Shown in pieces: positions 32,971 through 42,033 of a DNA stretch of 64,000 nucleotides. A program made the translations under genes and the position numbers. The stretch's first letter is position 1. Each line of letters starts with the position of its first letter. The notes beneath the pieces are model-generated. The model made no database searches. It saw only the letters and a list, made by a program, of their open reading frames with translations, and was not told the DNA's origin. Origin of the DNA: Pseudonocardia endophytica (GTDB lineage: Bacteria; Actinomycetota; Actinomycetes; Mycobacteriales; Pseudonocardiaceae). Location of the stretch: the NCBI RefSeq assembly GCF_004339565.1, contig NZ_SMFZ01000001.1:434001-498000 (forward strand). The letters run 5' to 3'.

Positions 32971-33624
32971 ATGCCCGACCCCTCCGCCCCGCTCACGGAC
33001 GTGACGCCGGCCGACGCCACCGTCGCGGCGTTCGACACGCTCGGTCTCGACTACGAACGCGCGTTCCGCGACCTCCCCGCGCTCGACTCCGCCGTCGAGC
33101 GTCTGGACGCGACACTCCCCCGCGGCGCCGCCGTGCTCGACGTCGGCTCCGGGACCGGACGGCCGGTCGCCGAACGCCTCACCGCCGCCGGCCACCGCGT
33201 CACCGGCATCGACGTCTCGCCGCGCATGGTGGAGATCGCGCGGGAGCAGGTGCCGGGTGCGACGTTCGAGGTCGCCGACGTCCGCACCTGGGCGTCCCCG
33301 GCGGCGTCGTGGGATGCGGTGTGCGCGTACTTCTCCGTGCTGACCATGCCGCGGCCGGAGCTCGACGCCACGCTCGCCCGGATCACCGCCTGGCTCGTGC
33401 CCGGGGGGCGGCTCTCGCTCGCGACCGTGCCGGTCGACGCCGACGGGCTCGACGTCCCGTTCCTCGGACAGCCCGTCCGGGCCTACAGCTACGACGCGGA
33501 GACGTTCGTCGACCGCGTCCGCGCCACCGGACTGGTCGTCGACGGTCACGAGGTCTCGACGTTCCGGCCGGACTTCCCCGGTGCGACGCCGGAACCGCAC
33601 CTGTTCCTCGAGGCTCACCGGTGA
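32971..33624 (+). CDS. class I SAM-dependent methyltransferase
   Basis: 217 aa with AAGGATGGG before the ATG. Motif I VLDVGSGTGRPVAERL, acidic residue in GHRVTGIDVS, motif II/III FEVADVRTW and FSVLTM, and LVPGGRLSLATV. Typical small-molecule methyltransferase core with no added domains. It diverges from the TetR operon and converges on the siderophore-type operon. The 175-bp gap to that operon has only a small CAGAC/GTCTG hairpin (33792-33807), partly in the coding end. Confidence 0.82.
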   Translation: MPDPSAPLTDVTPADATVAAFDTLGLDYERAFRDLPALDSAVERLDATLPRGAAVLDVGSGTGRPVAERLTAAGHRVTGIDVSPRMVEIAREQVPGATFEVADVRTWASPAASWDAVCAYFSVLTMPRPELDATLARITAWLVPGGRLSLATVPVDADGLDVPFLGQPVRAYSYDAETFVDRVRATGLVVDGHEVSTFRPDFPGATPEPHLFLEAHR

Positions 33625-33799
33625 CGCACGATCACCGGATCCGAGCACGTGGCGTCGCCCCGGACGGCCGGGTTCAGGCACCGGCCTCGCCGGACGCCGA
33701 CGGATGGCGGCGGTGGGCGTTGCCGTCCTCGACCGGCACCACCCAGGAGCACACGCGCGCTGCGGAATCGGCGCTCAGGACCGGACGCCGTCAGACCTT

Positions 33800-35119
33800 T
33801 CAGTCTGTTGCCACCATCCAGGCGTCCGGACCGGCGTCCGTCATGGCGTGTCCGTCGGGTCGTGCTCGAGTGCGGTCGGGCTCGGTGACGAGCGGCCGCA
33901 ACACGCGATCGGACAACCGGCCCAGGCAGGTGAGGTTGGGGAACCCGGGCCCCTGGGCGTAGCCGGCGAGCATCGGGAGCACCAGGCGCGGCCGCAGACC
34001 GTCGACGGCGATGTGCCGATCGATCCGCTCCTCGATCAGGGCGAACGTCGGCTCCGCGGCGCCGACCGTCGCGGCGAGCCGCTCGCGGGCCGTCGGACCG
34101 AGCGCGGACAGGAACCAGTGCCGGTTCGACGCCGCCCCGTCGACGACGGCGTCGAACCGGACGGTCGTCGCGACGCCGTGGCCGTCGAGCAGCGTGAGCG
34201 CGACCCCGTCGTCGCCGCGAACGCAGCCGACGACGCGACCCTGCCGGTGCCCGACACCGGGTTCGGCGGCCAGCCGCTCCAGCGCGTCGGTGGAGTAGAC
34301 CCCCCTGTCGATCCGCTGGATCAGGGCGCGCCGGTCGTCGGCGCTCAGCGACGCCCACAGCTCCGGCGCGTTGAACAGGCGGTTCTCGACGAACCCCTCG
34401 CCGCGGCTGAACACGACCGGGTCCGGCGTGATCACCGTGATCGACTCGAAGCGGTCGGCGACGAGCTCCTCCACGATGGACGCCGACGTCTCCCCGCCGC
34501 CGATCACCGCGACGTGACCGTCGCGGCGCACGTCGCCCGGTCCGTCGACGAAGAACGCGTGCGTGTCGACGACGACGTCGCGCGGGAACCGGCTCTCCGC
34601 GGGCCCCGGCCCGGTGAGCATGAGCGTCTCCCCGCGCACCTCGGTGCGCCTCCCGCCGCTCTCGACGGCGACCCGCCAGCCGTCGCCGGAGACGTCGAGC
34701 TCGGTCGCCCGGCCGTGCACGAGCCGGTGGTCGACCCGCGCGGCGACCCAGCGCAGGTAGGCCGCCCACTCGCGGTGCCGGGGCTGCGGCCTGCCGCGGT
34801 CGACCCAGCCGGCGTACTCCCGCCGCTCGATCATGTAGGTGACCCAGCTGTAGCGGTACAGACGGCGGTCGATCTCCGCGTTGTCCGTGCCGAACTCGTC
34901 GGACTCATAGGGGTAGCCGACGTCCTTCTCCGGATAGCTGCCGAGGCGCTGACGCCCGGTCGTCCGGCCGCCGGCGAACGTCCAGTTCGACGCGACCGAG
35001 CGCTGCTCGACGATCGTGACGTCCGGGACCCGGTAGCCGAGCTCGCGCAGGACCGTGGCACGCGCCGCGACGGCCATCGCCTTCGGCCCGGCACCGACCA
35101 CGACGATGTCCCCGTTCAC
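33800..35119 (-). CDS. MbtG-like lysine N6-hydroxylase (FAD/NADPH)
   Basis: 439 aa. Rossmann FAD site VVVGAGPKAMAVAARA at residues 6-21, then the family block RLGSYPEKDVGYPY, RRLYRYSWVTYMIERREYA, the NADPH site VAVIGGGETSASIVEEL, and the C-terminal YAQGPGFPNLTCLG. Block by block this tracks mycobactin MbtG, not the ornithine hydroxylases, so N6-hydroxylation of lysine or of a peptidyl lysine is expected. The GTG start overlaps the formyltransferase stop (GTGA). It is the last gene of the operon; the chemistry makes the hydroxamate iron ligand. Confidence 0.88.
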   Translation of the reverse strand: MNGDIVVVGAGPKAMAVAARATVLRELGYRVPDVTIVEQRSVASNWTFAGGRTTGRQRLGSYPEKDVGYPYESDEFGTDNAEIDRRLYRYSWVTYMIERREYAGWVDRGRPQPRHREWAAYLRWVAARVDHRLVHGRATELDVSGDGWRVAVESGGRRTEVRGETLMLTGPGPAESRFPRDVVVDTHAFFVDGPGDVRRDGHVAVIGGGETSASIVEELVADRFESITVITPDPVVFSRGEGFVENRLFNAPELWASLSADDRRALIQRIDRGVYSTDALERLAAEPGVGHRQGRVVGCVRGDDGVALTLLDGHGVATTVRFDAVVDGAASNRHWFLSALGPTARERLAATVGAAEPTFALIEERIDRHIAVDGLRPRLVLPMLAGYAQGPGFPNLTCLGRLSDRVLRPLVTEPDRTRARPDGHAMTDAGPDAWMVATD

Positions 35120-36051
35120 GCGGACCCCAGACGGCTGCCCGGGCGGAGCACGTCGGCCGGGGTGTCGACGACCGTCCCGTCCGCGGTCCGGATCCGGTTC
35201 ACCCGCACGCCGTGCTCGCGGCCGGTCCGGGCCTCCGGACCGGCGACGACGACCACGTCGTCGCCGTCGCGGACGACCCGCCCGGCCGTCCCGCCGAACC
35301 GGCGCCCGGTGACGCTGACGTCGAGGAACGCGATCGGGGTGTCCCCGACCGTGCTGTGCGCGTTCGGGAACGGGTCGCACTGCGCGCGGACGAGGTTGCG
35401 GATCGCGCGGGCGGGGCGGGTCCAGTCGATGCGGTTGTCCTCGTGGCGGCGGCGGTGGAAGTAGGTGGCCTCCGCGGGGTCCTGCGGGACGGTCGGGCGG
35501 CCGCGCAGGAGCGCGTCCAGCGACTCGTCCAGCAGCGGTGCAACGACGTCGAGCGACCGTTCCACGAGCGTGAGCGCCGTGTCCTCGTCGGACACCGGCA
35601 GGACGCGCCGGGCGACGATGTCGCCGGTGTCGAACCCGTCGTCCATCATGTGCGCCGTCACGCCGACCTCGGACTCGTCGTTGATCAGCGCCCAGTTCGG
35701 GGCGCCGAACCCCGCATAGCGCGGCAGCAGCGAGTCGTGGACGTTCAGCGTGCCGAGCCGCGGTGCCCCGAACACCGGCTTCTCGATCCGGCTGGGCCAG
35801 TTCGCCACGACCATGAGGTCGGCGTCCGCGGCGACGACGGCGTCGGCCGCCTCGCCGTTCAGCCGGTGCGCGTGCATCGTCGGGACGCCGAGGTCGCCGG
35901 CCAGCGCGCCGACGTCCTCGTTGAGGTAGGCGTAGTACGGGTCGTCGATGGGTGGCTGGGTCACGGCGAGGACCACCTCGTGTCCGGATCGCGCGAGTGC
36001 GGAGAGGGCACGGTGCCCCCAGGTGGCGAATCCGACGAAGACGATGCGCAT
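35116..36051 (-). CDS. N-formyltransferase for N-hydroxylysine
   Basis: 311 aa from the ATG at 36051 (GGGAG upstream); a GTG at 36093, coupled in GTGA to the PKS stop, would add a 14-residue Asp/Pro tail. N10-formyl-THF transferase fold: MRIVFVGFATWGHRAL and NVHDSLLPRYAGFGAPNW, with catalytic Asn103, His105 and Asp141 (DTGD). It resembles the formyltransferases of hydroxyornithine siderophores (coelichelin, rhodochelin). Beside the MbtG-like hydroxylase it should give N6-formyl-N6-hydroxylysine. C-terminal 100 residues form the usual small beta-barrel. Confidence 0.85.
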   Translation of the reverse strand: MRIVFVGFATWGHRALSALARSGHEVVLAVTQPPIDDPYYAYLNEDVGALAGDLGVPTMHAHRLNGEAADAVVAADADLMVVANWPSRIEKPVFGAPRLGTLNVHDSLLPRYAGFGAPNWALINDESEVGVTAHMMDDGFDTGDIVARRVLPVSDEDTALTLVERSLDVVAPLLDESLDALLRGRPTVPQDPAEATYFHRRRHEDNRIDWTRPARAIRNLVRAQCDPFPNAHSTVGDTPIAFLDVSVTGRRFGGTAGRVVRDGDDVVVVAGPEARTGREHGVRVNRIRTADGTVVDTPADVLRPGSRLGSA

Positions 36052-36089
36052 GGGTCTCCCGGGGTCAGGGTCGGGCTCGGGGTCGGTGG

Positions 36090-39000
36090 TCACGGGGCGC
36101 CGGACGTGGCGCGTGCGACGACGTCGCCGAGCGACGCGCCGCGCAGGATGTCGGCGACGGAGAGTCCCGGCACCGGCATGCGGGCCATCGCCTTGTGCAG
36201 CTCGAGAGCCTGCAACGAGTCCAGTCCGAGCGCCACGAGCGAGGTGTCGGGGTCGAGCGCGTCGGTACCGGCCAGCCCCATCACGCCGGCGACGACCGCG
36301 CGGATGCCGTCCGGCGTGACGGCGTGCCCCGGCGCGGGGTCGCCGGCCGGGTCCGGCGCGGGGTCACCGGCCGGGCCGGCTGCGGGCGCGACGACGAGTG
36401 CCGGGTCGAGCAGCTCCGGCGTCCCGAGCACCTCGGTGACGGAGCGCAGGACGGTCCAGTCCGCGGACAGCACCAGGCTGTTTCCCGGGCTGGCGGTGAG
36501 CCCCGCGTCCAGCGCGGCTCCGGCGTCCATCGGGGTGATCCCGGCCGCGTCCGACCCGGCCAGGATGCGTCCGTGGTCGGTGTCGGTGTCGGTGTCGGTG
36601 TCGGAGCCGGTGGCGGCGTCGGTCTCGGGTCCGCGCCACACGCCCCATTGCACGGAGCGGGTATCGATGCCGATGCGCCGCAACCGGTCCGCCGCCGTGT
36701 CGAGCATGCGGTTGGTCGCCGCGTAGACCGAGAGCCCCGGCCCGCCGAACGTCGCCGCCACCGAGGAGCAGCACACGACCCGGGCGTGCGGGTCCAGCGG
36801 CAGCGCGTGGACGAGGTGCTCGAACCCGGTCACCTTCGCCGCGGCGGCCCGTGCGAGCCCGGCCGCGGCCGTCGCCGGGTCGGCGGCGTGCACGTAGTCG
36901 ACGGCGGCGTGCAGCAGCAGCGTGACCGGTCGCTCTCGGGCGCGGGCGAACGCGTCGACGGCGTCCGGGTCGGTGAGGTCGCAGGCCACGACATCGACCG
37001 TCGCCGCCGACCGTCGCATCGGCTCAAGGACCGGGCGGAGCACGGGGTGCTCTCCGGAGCGGTTGAGCAGCGTGACGTGCCTGGCGCCGCGGCGGACGAG
37101 CTCGGCCGCACAGGCCAGGCCGAGCCGCCCGGTCCCCCCGGTGACGACGACCTCGCCCAGGTCGCCGTCGTCCGTGGTCTCGTCGGCGCGGGCCAGCCGT
37201 TTCGCGTGCGGCACACCGTCTCGCAGCGCCAGCTCGGCCTCTCCCGCCGTGTGCACGGCGGCGAGAGCCCCGTCGGCGGTGCCGCCGTCCAGGTCGAGGT
37301 GGGCGAGCCGGGCGCCGTGGTCGGCCGCCGTACAGCGTGCGGCGACCGCCGCGGCCGCCGCGAACGGTTCCGGCGCGTCGTCGTCGCGCACGCGCTCGCC
37401 GCCGGTCGTGACGATCCAGGCGCGGGTGGCCGCACGGACGGCGGGCAGCCAGCGGTCCGCGGCCGCGAGGAACCCGGCCAGCTCGTCGGTCGCCTCGCCG
37501 GTCACCGCCGGGAGCAGGACGAGGACGGTGTCGGCGGTCGGATCGCAGCCGGGGTCGCCGAGCCTGTCGTGGACACGGACCTCGGAGCCGTGCCGCGGGC
37601 CCTGAGCGGCGATCGCGGACGCGAGGTCAGCACACCGGCCGGTCGGGTCGACGAGCGTCACGCGCGTCGGGGTGGTCATGGTCCTGCGCCGCAGCGGCAC
37701 CCACGTCTCGACGAGCCGGCGCGGCCGATCACCGGGGGCCGGGGCAGGTGCCGGCGGAGCGGCCGCGGGAACGGGCGCCGGACCGCGCACCGCCCACATC
37801 GGACGCTCGTCGAGCACGGTGTGCGGGAAGTCCTCCAGCGGCAGCGGGGGCGGGCCGGGCGGCGGCGTCCGCAGCAGCCCCCAGTCGAAACCGGAGTCCG
37901 CGACGGCGATCTCGGCGAGCGCGCGGGTCACGCCGGACATCCCGTCGGCCGTGCGCGACGAGGTGGCCACGACGTCGGCCGGCACGCCCGCTGCCGCGGC
38001 GTTGTCGGCGATCGGGCCGGCGAGCGTCGGGTGCGCGGAGGCCTCGACGAACAGGTCGACGCCCGCGTCGAGCGCCGCCCCGACGGCCCGGTCGAAGCGG
38101 ACGACGTTGCGCAGGTTGAGGAACCAGTAGCGGCCCGGCTCGATGTCGACCGGCAACGGATCCCCGGCCAGCGCCGACGTGAAGCAGTCGATCACCGGCT
38201 TCTCGAACCGCGCCGCCGTGCACCCGGCCTGCAGGCCCGCGATCAGGTCGTCGCGCAGCGCGTGCATCCGGGACGTGTGCGCCGGGTAGGTCACCGCGAT
38301 CTCGCGGGCGAACGTGCCGTCCGCGGCCGCCCCGGCGACCAGTCCCGCGACGGCGGCCCGGTCCCCGGACACGCAGACCGCCTGCGGCGAGTTGACGACG
38401 GTCAGCTCGGCCCACGCGTCCGTGCGCGCCAGCAGGGCCGCGCACCGCGACGGCGACGTGGCGAGGAACGCCATCCGGTGCTCGTCGCGACCGAACACGG
38501 ACGCGAGACGCGCGCGGACCACGACGGCGCGCAGCGCGTCCTCCAGCGTGATCGCGCCGGCGAGGTGCGCGGCGGCGATCTCGCCCTGGGAGTGCCCGAG
38601 CACGGCGTCCGGTGCGACGCCCAGCGACCGCCACGTCGCGGCGACCCCGACCATCTGGGTCAGCAGCGCGGGCTGCACGGTCACCACGTCACCCGCCTCC
38701 GGACCGTCCGGGTCGACGTCGCCGAGCAGGTAGCCGCGCACCGACACGCCGTGCTCGCGGCGCAGGATCTCCTCGCACTCGTCGACGACCTGCCGGTAGG
38801 CCGCCGAGCCGGCGAGGAACGCGCGGCCCATCCCGGGCCACTGGGCGCCCTGGCCGGGACAGACCAGCCCGATCCGGCGCGGTCCGGCCGCCCGCGCGCC
38901 GGTGACGACCCGCTCGTGCGGCACGCCGTCGGCGACGGCGTCGAGAGCGGACACCAGCTCCGCGGACGTCGTCGCGGACACGAGCACGCGCCACGGCCGC

Positions 39001-39167
39001 ACCGGGCGGGTGCGCGCGAGCGTCGCCGCGACGTCGACGGGCGACACCGACGGCCGGTCCCGGAGGTAGCAGGCGATCGCCCGCGCCTCGGCCCGCAGCG
39101 CCGCCTCGCTCCCGGCGCCGACCGGCACCGCGACCGAGCCGTCGGGCAGCCGGTACGCCTCACCCAT
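36090..39167 (-). CDS. polyketide synthase AT-KR-ACP (MbtD-like)
   Basis: 1025 aa. AT at about 95-400 with the active GHSQGE (Ser193) and VTYPAHTSRMH. KR at about 660-870 with TGGTGRLG and catalytic VCCSSVAATFGGPGLSVYAATNR. ACP at the C-terminus with LGLDSL (phosphopantetheine Ser). The KS is missing and lies on the adjacent gene, whose stop this gene's ATG overlaps by 8 bp. Together they make one module that extends and reduces to a beta-hydroxyacyl unit, as MbtC/MbtD do in mycobactin. AT choice of malonyl or methylmalonyl is not certain. A TD-repeat linker and a Pro/Ala/Gly linker lie between KR and ACP. Confidence 0.88.
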   Translation of the reverse strand: MGEAYRLPDGSVAVPVGAGSEAALRAEARAIACYLRDRPSVSPVDVAATLARTRPVRPWRVLVSATTSAELVSALDAVADGVPHERVVTGARAAGPRRIGLVCPGQGAQWPGMGRAFLAGSAAYRQVVDECEEILRREHGVSVRGYLLGDVDPDGPEAGDVVTVQPALLTQMVGVAATWRSLGVAPDAVLGHSQGEIAAAHLAGAITLEDALRAVVVRARLASVFGRDEHRMAFLATSPSRCAALLARTDAWAELTVVNSPQAVCVSGDRAAVAGLVAGAAADGTFAREIAVTYPAHTSRMHALRDDLIAGLQAGCTAARFEKPVIDCFTSALAGDPLPVDIEPGRYWFLNLRNVVRFDRAVGAALDAGVDLFVEASAHPTLAGPIADNAAAAGVPADVVATSSRTADGMSGVTRALAEIAVADSGFDWGLLRTPPPGPPPLPLEDFPHTVLDERPMWAVRGPAPVPAAAPPAPAPAPGDRPRRLVETWVPLRRRTMTTPTRVTLVDPTGRCADLASAIAAQGPRHGSEVRVHDRLGDPGCDPTADTVLVLLPAVTGEATDELAGFLAAADRWLPAVRAATRAWIVTTGGERVRDDDAPEPFAAAAAVAARCTAADHGARLAHLDLDGGTADGALAAVHTAGEAELALRDGVPHAKRLARADETTDDGDLGEVVVTGGTGRLGLACAAELVRRGARHVTLLNRSGEHPVLRPVLEPMRRSAATVDVVACDLTDPDAVDAFARARERPVTLLLHAAVDYVHAADPATAAAGLARAAAAKVTGFEHLVHALPLDPHARVVCCSSVAATFGGPGLSVYAATNRMLDTAADRLRRIGIDTRSVQWGVWRGPETDAATGSDTDTDTDTDHGRILAGSDAAGITPMDAGAALDAGLTASPGNSLVLSADWTVLRSVTEVLGTPELLDPALVVAPAAGPAGDPAPDPAGDPAPGHAVTPDGIRAVVAGVMGLAGTDALDPDTSLVALGLDSLQALELHKAMARMPVPGLSVADILRGASLGDVVARATSGAP
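36576..36605. repeat. 6-bp tandem repeat in the PKS gene
   Basis: Four exact GTCGGT units plus a fifth variant (GTCGGA) encode a Thr-Asp alternating run in the linker between KR and ACP. Units are multiples of three, so length change would not shift the frame. Confidence 0.7.
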
Positions 39168-40479
39168 GATCGTCCCCCTCCCGCATCCCGACGATCGCGT
39201 GCGTGTTGCTGCCGCCGATCCCGAACGCCGACACGGCCGCCCGCCGCCAGCCGTCGACCGGGTCCCACGGCGCCGTCCGGTCCGGCAGCTCCAGTCCGGA
39301 GCCGTCGATCCCGTCCGCCGGCTCGTCGTCGAACAGCGTCGGGACGATCCGCCCGTGCCGGCCGCACAGCAGCGCCTTGACCAGCCCCATCACTCCGGCG
39401 GCGGCCTGCGTGTGCCCGAGGTTCGACTTCACCGACCCCAACGACGTGCGACGGCCATGGCCGGCCGCGGCGGCCCCGTACGTGGCGGCCAGCGCGGACA
39501 GCTCGATCGGGTCGCCGACGCGGGTGCCGGTCCCGTGCCCCTCGACCAGCCCGACGGCCTCCGGCGCGACCCCCGCAGCGGCCAGCGTCCGCCCGACGAG
39601 CTGCCGCTGCCCCGCCTCGCCGGGCACGGTCATCGCGGAGCCGCCGCCGTTGTGGTTCGTGGTCACGGCCAGTACGTGGCCGAGCACGCGGTGCCCGTGC
39701 TCGGCCGCGCGCGACTCCCGCTCCAGCACGACGACGCCCGCGCCCTCGGACCACACGGTCCCGGTCGAGCACGCGGAGTACGGCCTGCACCGGCCGGTGG
39801 CCGACAGCGCGCCGTTGCGGGCGAACTCGACGAACATCATCTCCGAGCCCATCACCGTCACGCCGCCGGCCAGCGCCAGCTCGCACTCGCCGAGCCGCAG
39901 CGCGTTGACGGCGAGGTGTACGGCCGTCAGCGACGCCGCGCAGCCGGTGTCGACGGTCATCGACGGGCCGGTCGCGCCGAGGCAGTGCGAGACCCGCCCG
40001 GCGATCGCGGACAGCGACGTGCCGCCGAGCAGGTAGCCGTTGTGCTCGTTCGGCACGGCCATGGACGGCCCGTAGTCGTTGATCAGCGCACCCAGGAAGC
40101 ACGCCGTGCCGGGCCCGCCGGCCCTGGCGGGGTCGATACCGGCGTGCTCCAGCGCCCGCCAGGCGACACGCAGCGCGACCCGCTGCTGCGGGTCCATCGC
40201 GACCGCCTCCCGCGGCGTGATGCCGAAGAACGCCGGGTCGAACAGCGCGGCGCCGTCGAGGAACCCGCCGGCGTCCGGCACCGCGCCCCAGCCGTCGCGC
40301 TCGCCGAGCGTGCGGAGCAGCTCCAGGTCCCAGCCGCGGTCGTCGGGCATCGGGCCGACCATGTCGGCGCCGTCGGTGAGCGCGGACCACAGCCCGGCCG
40401 GGGTGGTGATCCCACCGGGTGCCTCCACGCCGATCCCGACCACGACGACCCGGTCCGCGGCGGTCACCGAGCCGGTCAC
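39160..40479 (-). CDS. stand-alone beta-ketoacyl synthase (MbtC-like)
   Basis: 439 aa, one KS domain. Catalytic residues: Cys180 in DTGCAASL, His in EGHGTGTRVGDP, His in NLGHTQAAAG. The active-site context DTGCAASL differs from the usual DTACSSSL, though the cysteine is kept. The GTG start overlaps the thioesterase stop (GTGA). It supplies the condensing activity for the AT-KR-ACP protein downstream. Confidence 0.88.
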   Translation of the reverse strand: MTGSVTAADRVVVVGIGVEAPGGITTPAGLWSALTDGADMVGPMPDDRGWDLELLRTLGERDGWGAVPDAGGFLDGAALFDPAFFGITPREAVAMDPQQRVALRVAWRALEHAGIDPARAGGPGTACFLGALINDYGPSMAVPNEHNGYLLGGTSLSAIAGRVSHCLGATGPSMTVDTGCAASLTAVHLAVNALRLGECELALAGGVTVMGSEMMFVEFARNGALSATGRCRPYSACSTGTVWSEGAGVVVLERESRAAEHGHRVLGHVLAVTTNHNGGGSAMTVPGEAGQRQLVGRTLAAAGVAPEAVGLVEGHGTGTRVGDPIELSALAATYGAAAAGHGRRTSLGSVKSNLGHTQAAAGVMGLVKALLCGRHGRIVPTLFDDEPADGIDGSGLELPDRTAPWDPVDGWRRAAVSAFGIGGSNTHAIVGMREGDDHG

Positions 40480-41234
40480 CGCACGGCCGGGACGGCGTCG
40501 GCGACCGCGCCCGCGACGAGGTCGACGTCGTCGTTCAGGTAGAAGTGGCCGCCGGCGAACAGCGTCACCGACAGGCCGCCCGTCGTGTGGGCGGCCCAGC
40601 CGTACAGGTCTCCCGGGGTGACGATCGGGTCCGCGTCCCCGCCGAGCGCGAGGATCGGGGCGTCGACCGTCGCCGTGGCCGGGCAGGAGTACGCGTCGAC
40701 GGCGGCGTAGTCGGCCTTGAGCGCGGGAAGCGCCATGCGCATGATGTCGCGGCTCGCGAGCACCTCGGCGCTCGTGCCGTTCAGCGCGACGAGCCGGTCG
40801 ACGATCGCGTCGTCGTCGCTGGGGTGTTCCGGCTGGTCGGCGACCCGGCCGGCCGGGACGACGGCGGAGACGACGAGCAAGGCCACCGGGATGCCCGCGG
40901 CCTCGGCGGCGCGGGCGAACTCGAACGCCACGACGCCACCCATGCTGTGCCCGAACACGGTCACCGGACGGTCGGCGGTGCCCGGCGCGGCGGCGTAGGC
41001 GTCCAGCGCGCGGCCGGCGAGCTCCGGCACGGTCGTGGCGGCGGCCTCGTCGGCGCGGTCCTGACGGCCGGGGTACTGCAGCACGGTCACGGCGTGCGTC
41101 GCGCCGAACGCCCGGGAGAACGGCTGGTAGGCCGACGCGCCGGTGCCCGCGTGCGGGCAGATCACCAGCGGCGGTGCTGACGCCCGCCGCGGGGTGTGGA
41201 ACCGGCGGAGCCAGCGCTCGTCATCGGTGCGCAC
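40476..41234 (-). CDS. type II thioesterase
   Basis: 252 aa alpha/beta hydrolase of the NRPS/PKS editing type: PPLVICPHAGTGASAYQPFSR, YPGRQDR, and the nucleophile GHSMGG at Ser97; catalytic His in FAGGHFYLND. It clears misprimed carriers or could release product; no integrated TE domain occurs in any of the NRPS proteins here, so it may be the only releasing enzyme in the window. Overlaps the DapD-like stop by 14 bp. Confidence 0.85.
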   Translation of the reverse strand: MRTDDERWLRRFHTPRRASAPPLVICPHAGTGASAYQPFSRAFGATHAVTVLQYPGRQDRADEAAATTVPELAGRALDAYAAAPGTADRPVTVFGHSMGGVVAFEFARAAEAAGIPVALLVVSAVVPAGRVADQPEHPSDDDAIVDRLVALNGTSAEVLASRDIMRMALPALKADYAAVDAYSCPATATVDAPILALGGDADPIVTPGDLYGWAAHTTGGLSVTLFAGGHFYLNDDVDLVAGAVADAVPAVR

Positions 41235-42033
41235 GGAACACCTCGTCCAGGGTCGTCTTGTCGTGGCGTTCCGACTCGGCGAGCCGCTTCACGACCAGCA
41301 GGCAGGACATGCCGAAGTCGCCACCGGGGAACGACCGGATCCTGGTGCCGGACACACACACCGACCATGCGGGCGCCTCCCCGCGGGGCAGCTCCTCGCC
41401 GGTCTCGACGTCGTACACGCGGGTGCTGGCGGTCAGCACGACCCCGGCTCCGAGCTTGGCGCCGCACCGCACCCGCGCCCCTTCGACGACGAGCGCGCGG
41501 GACCCGACGAACGCGTCGTCCTCCACGACGACGGGCGTCGCGCCGATCGGTTCGAGCACCCCGCCGATGCCGGAGCCGCCGGACAGGTGCACCCGCTTGC
41601 CGATCTGGGCGCAGGACCCGACGGTCGCCCAGGTGTCGATCATCGTGCCCTCGTCGACGAACGCGCCGATGTTCGTGAACGACGGCATCACGGTCACCCC
41701 GGGCGCCAGGTGGGCGCCCCACCGGACGATGCCGCCCGGCACGATCCGCACGCCGGCCGCGGGCGCCTTGAGCGGGAGCCGGTCGACGTAGCGGAACTCC
41801 CCCGCGTGCGACTCGGCCATCGGGAACAACCGGAACGCCAGCAGGATCGCGCGCTTGACGCGTTCGTCGACGACCACGTCGCCCGCCTCGTCGACCCGGG
41901 CGCTGCGCGCGACCCCCGAGTCCACCAGTTCGATCATCGCGCGCACCCGCTCGGTGGCCGTGCCGGGCAGGGCGTCCCGGCGCTCCCACAGCTCGTCGGC
42001 CTCGTCCAGGAGTGCCGTGGCGGCAGCGGTCAT
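41221..42033 (-). CDS. dapD: DapD-like tetrahydrodipicolinate N-succinyltransferase
   Basis: 270 aa from the ATG at 42033; GGAGG upstream. Left-handed beta-helix acyltransferase: VMPSFTNIGAFVDEGTMIDTWATVGSCAQIGKRVHLSGGSGIGGVLEPIGATPVVVEDDAFVGSRALVVEGA, the hexapeptide repeats and signature of DapD. It succinylates tetrahydrodipicolinate in lysine/diaminopimelate synthesis. A copy inside a secondary-metabolite operon is most likely a duplicate for precursor supply. Its ATG overlaps the DapC-like stop in ATGA. Confidence 0.88.
   Translation of the reverse strand: MTAAATALLDEADELWERRDALPGTATERVRAMIELVDSGVARSARVDEAGDVVVDERVKRAILLAFRLFPMAESHAGEFRYVDRLPLKAPAAGVRIVPGGIVRWGAHLAPGVTVMPSFTNIGAFVDEGTMIDTWATVGSCAQIGKRVHLSGGSGIGGVLEPIGATPVVVEDDAFVGSRALVVEGARVRCGAKLGAGVVLTASTRVYDVETGEELPRGEAPAWSVCVSGTRIRSFPGGDFGMSCLLVVKRLAESERHDKTTLDEVFRAHR

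Noticed and set aside
33792..33807. CAGAC-N6-GTCTG hairpin as terminator of the siderophore-type operon
   Set aside because: Five-base stem, no U-tract and partly within the hydroxylase end; too weak to call.
35952..39380. 1142-codon plus-strand open frame over the PKS
   Set aside because: Antisense of AT-KR-ACP; composition is that of a shadow frame.
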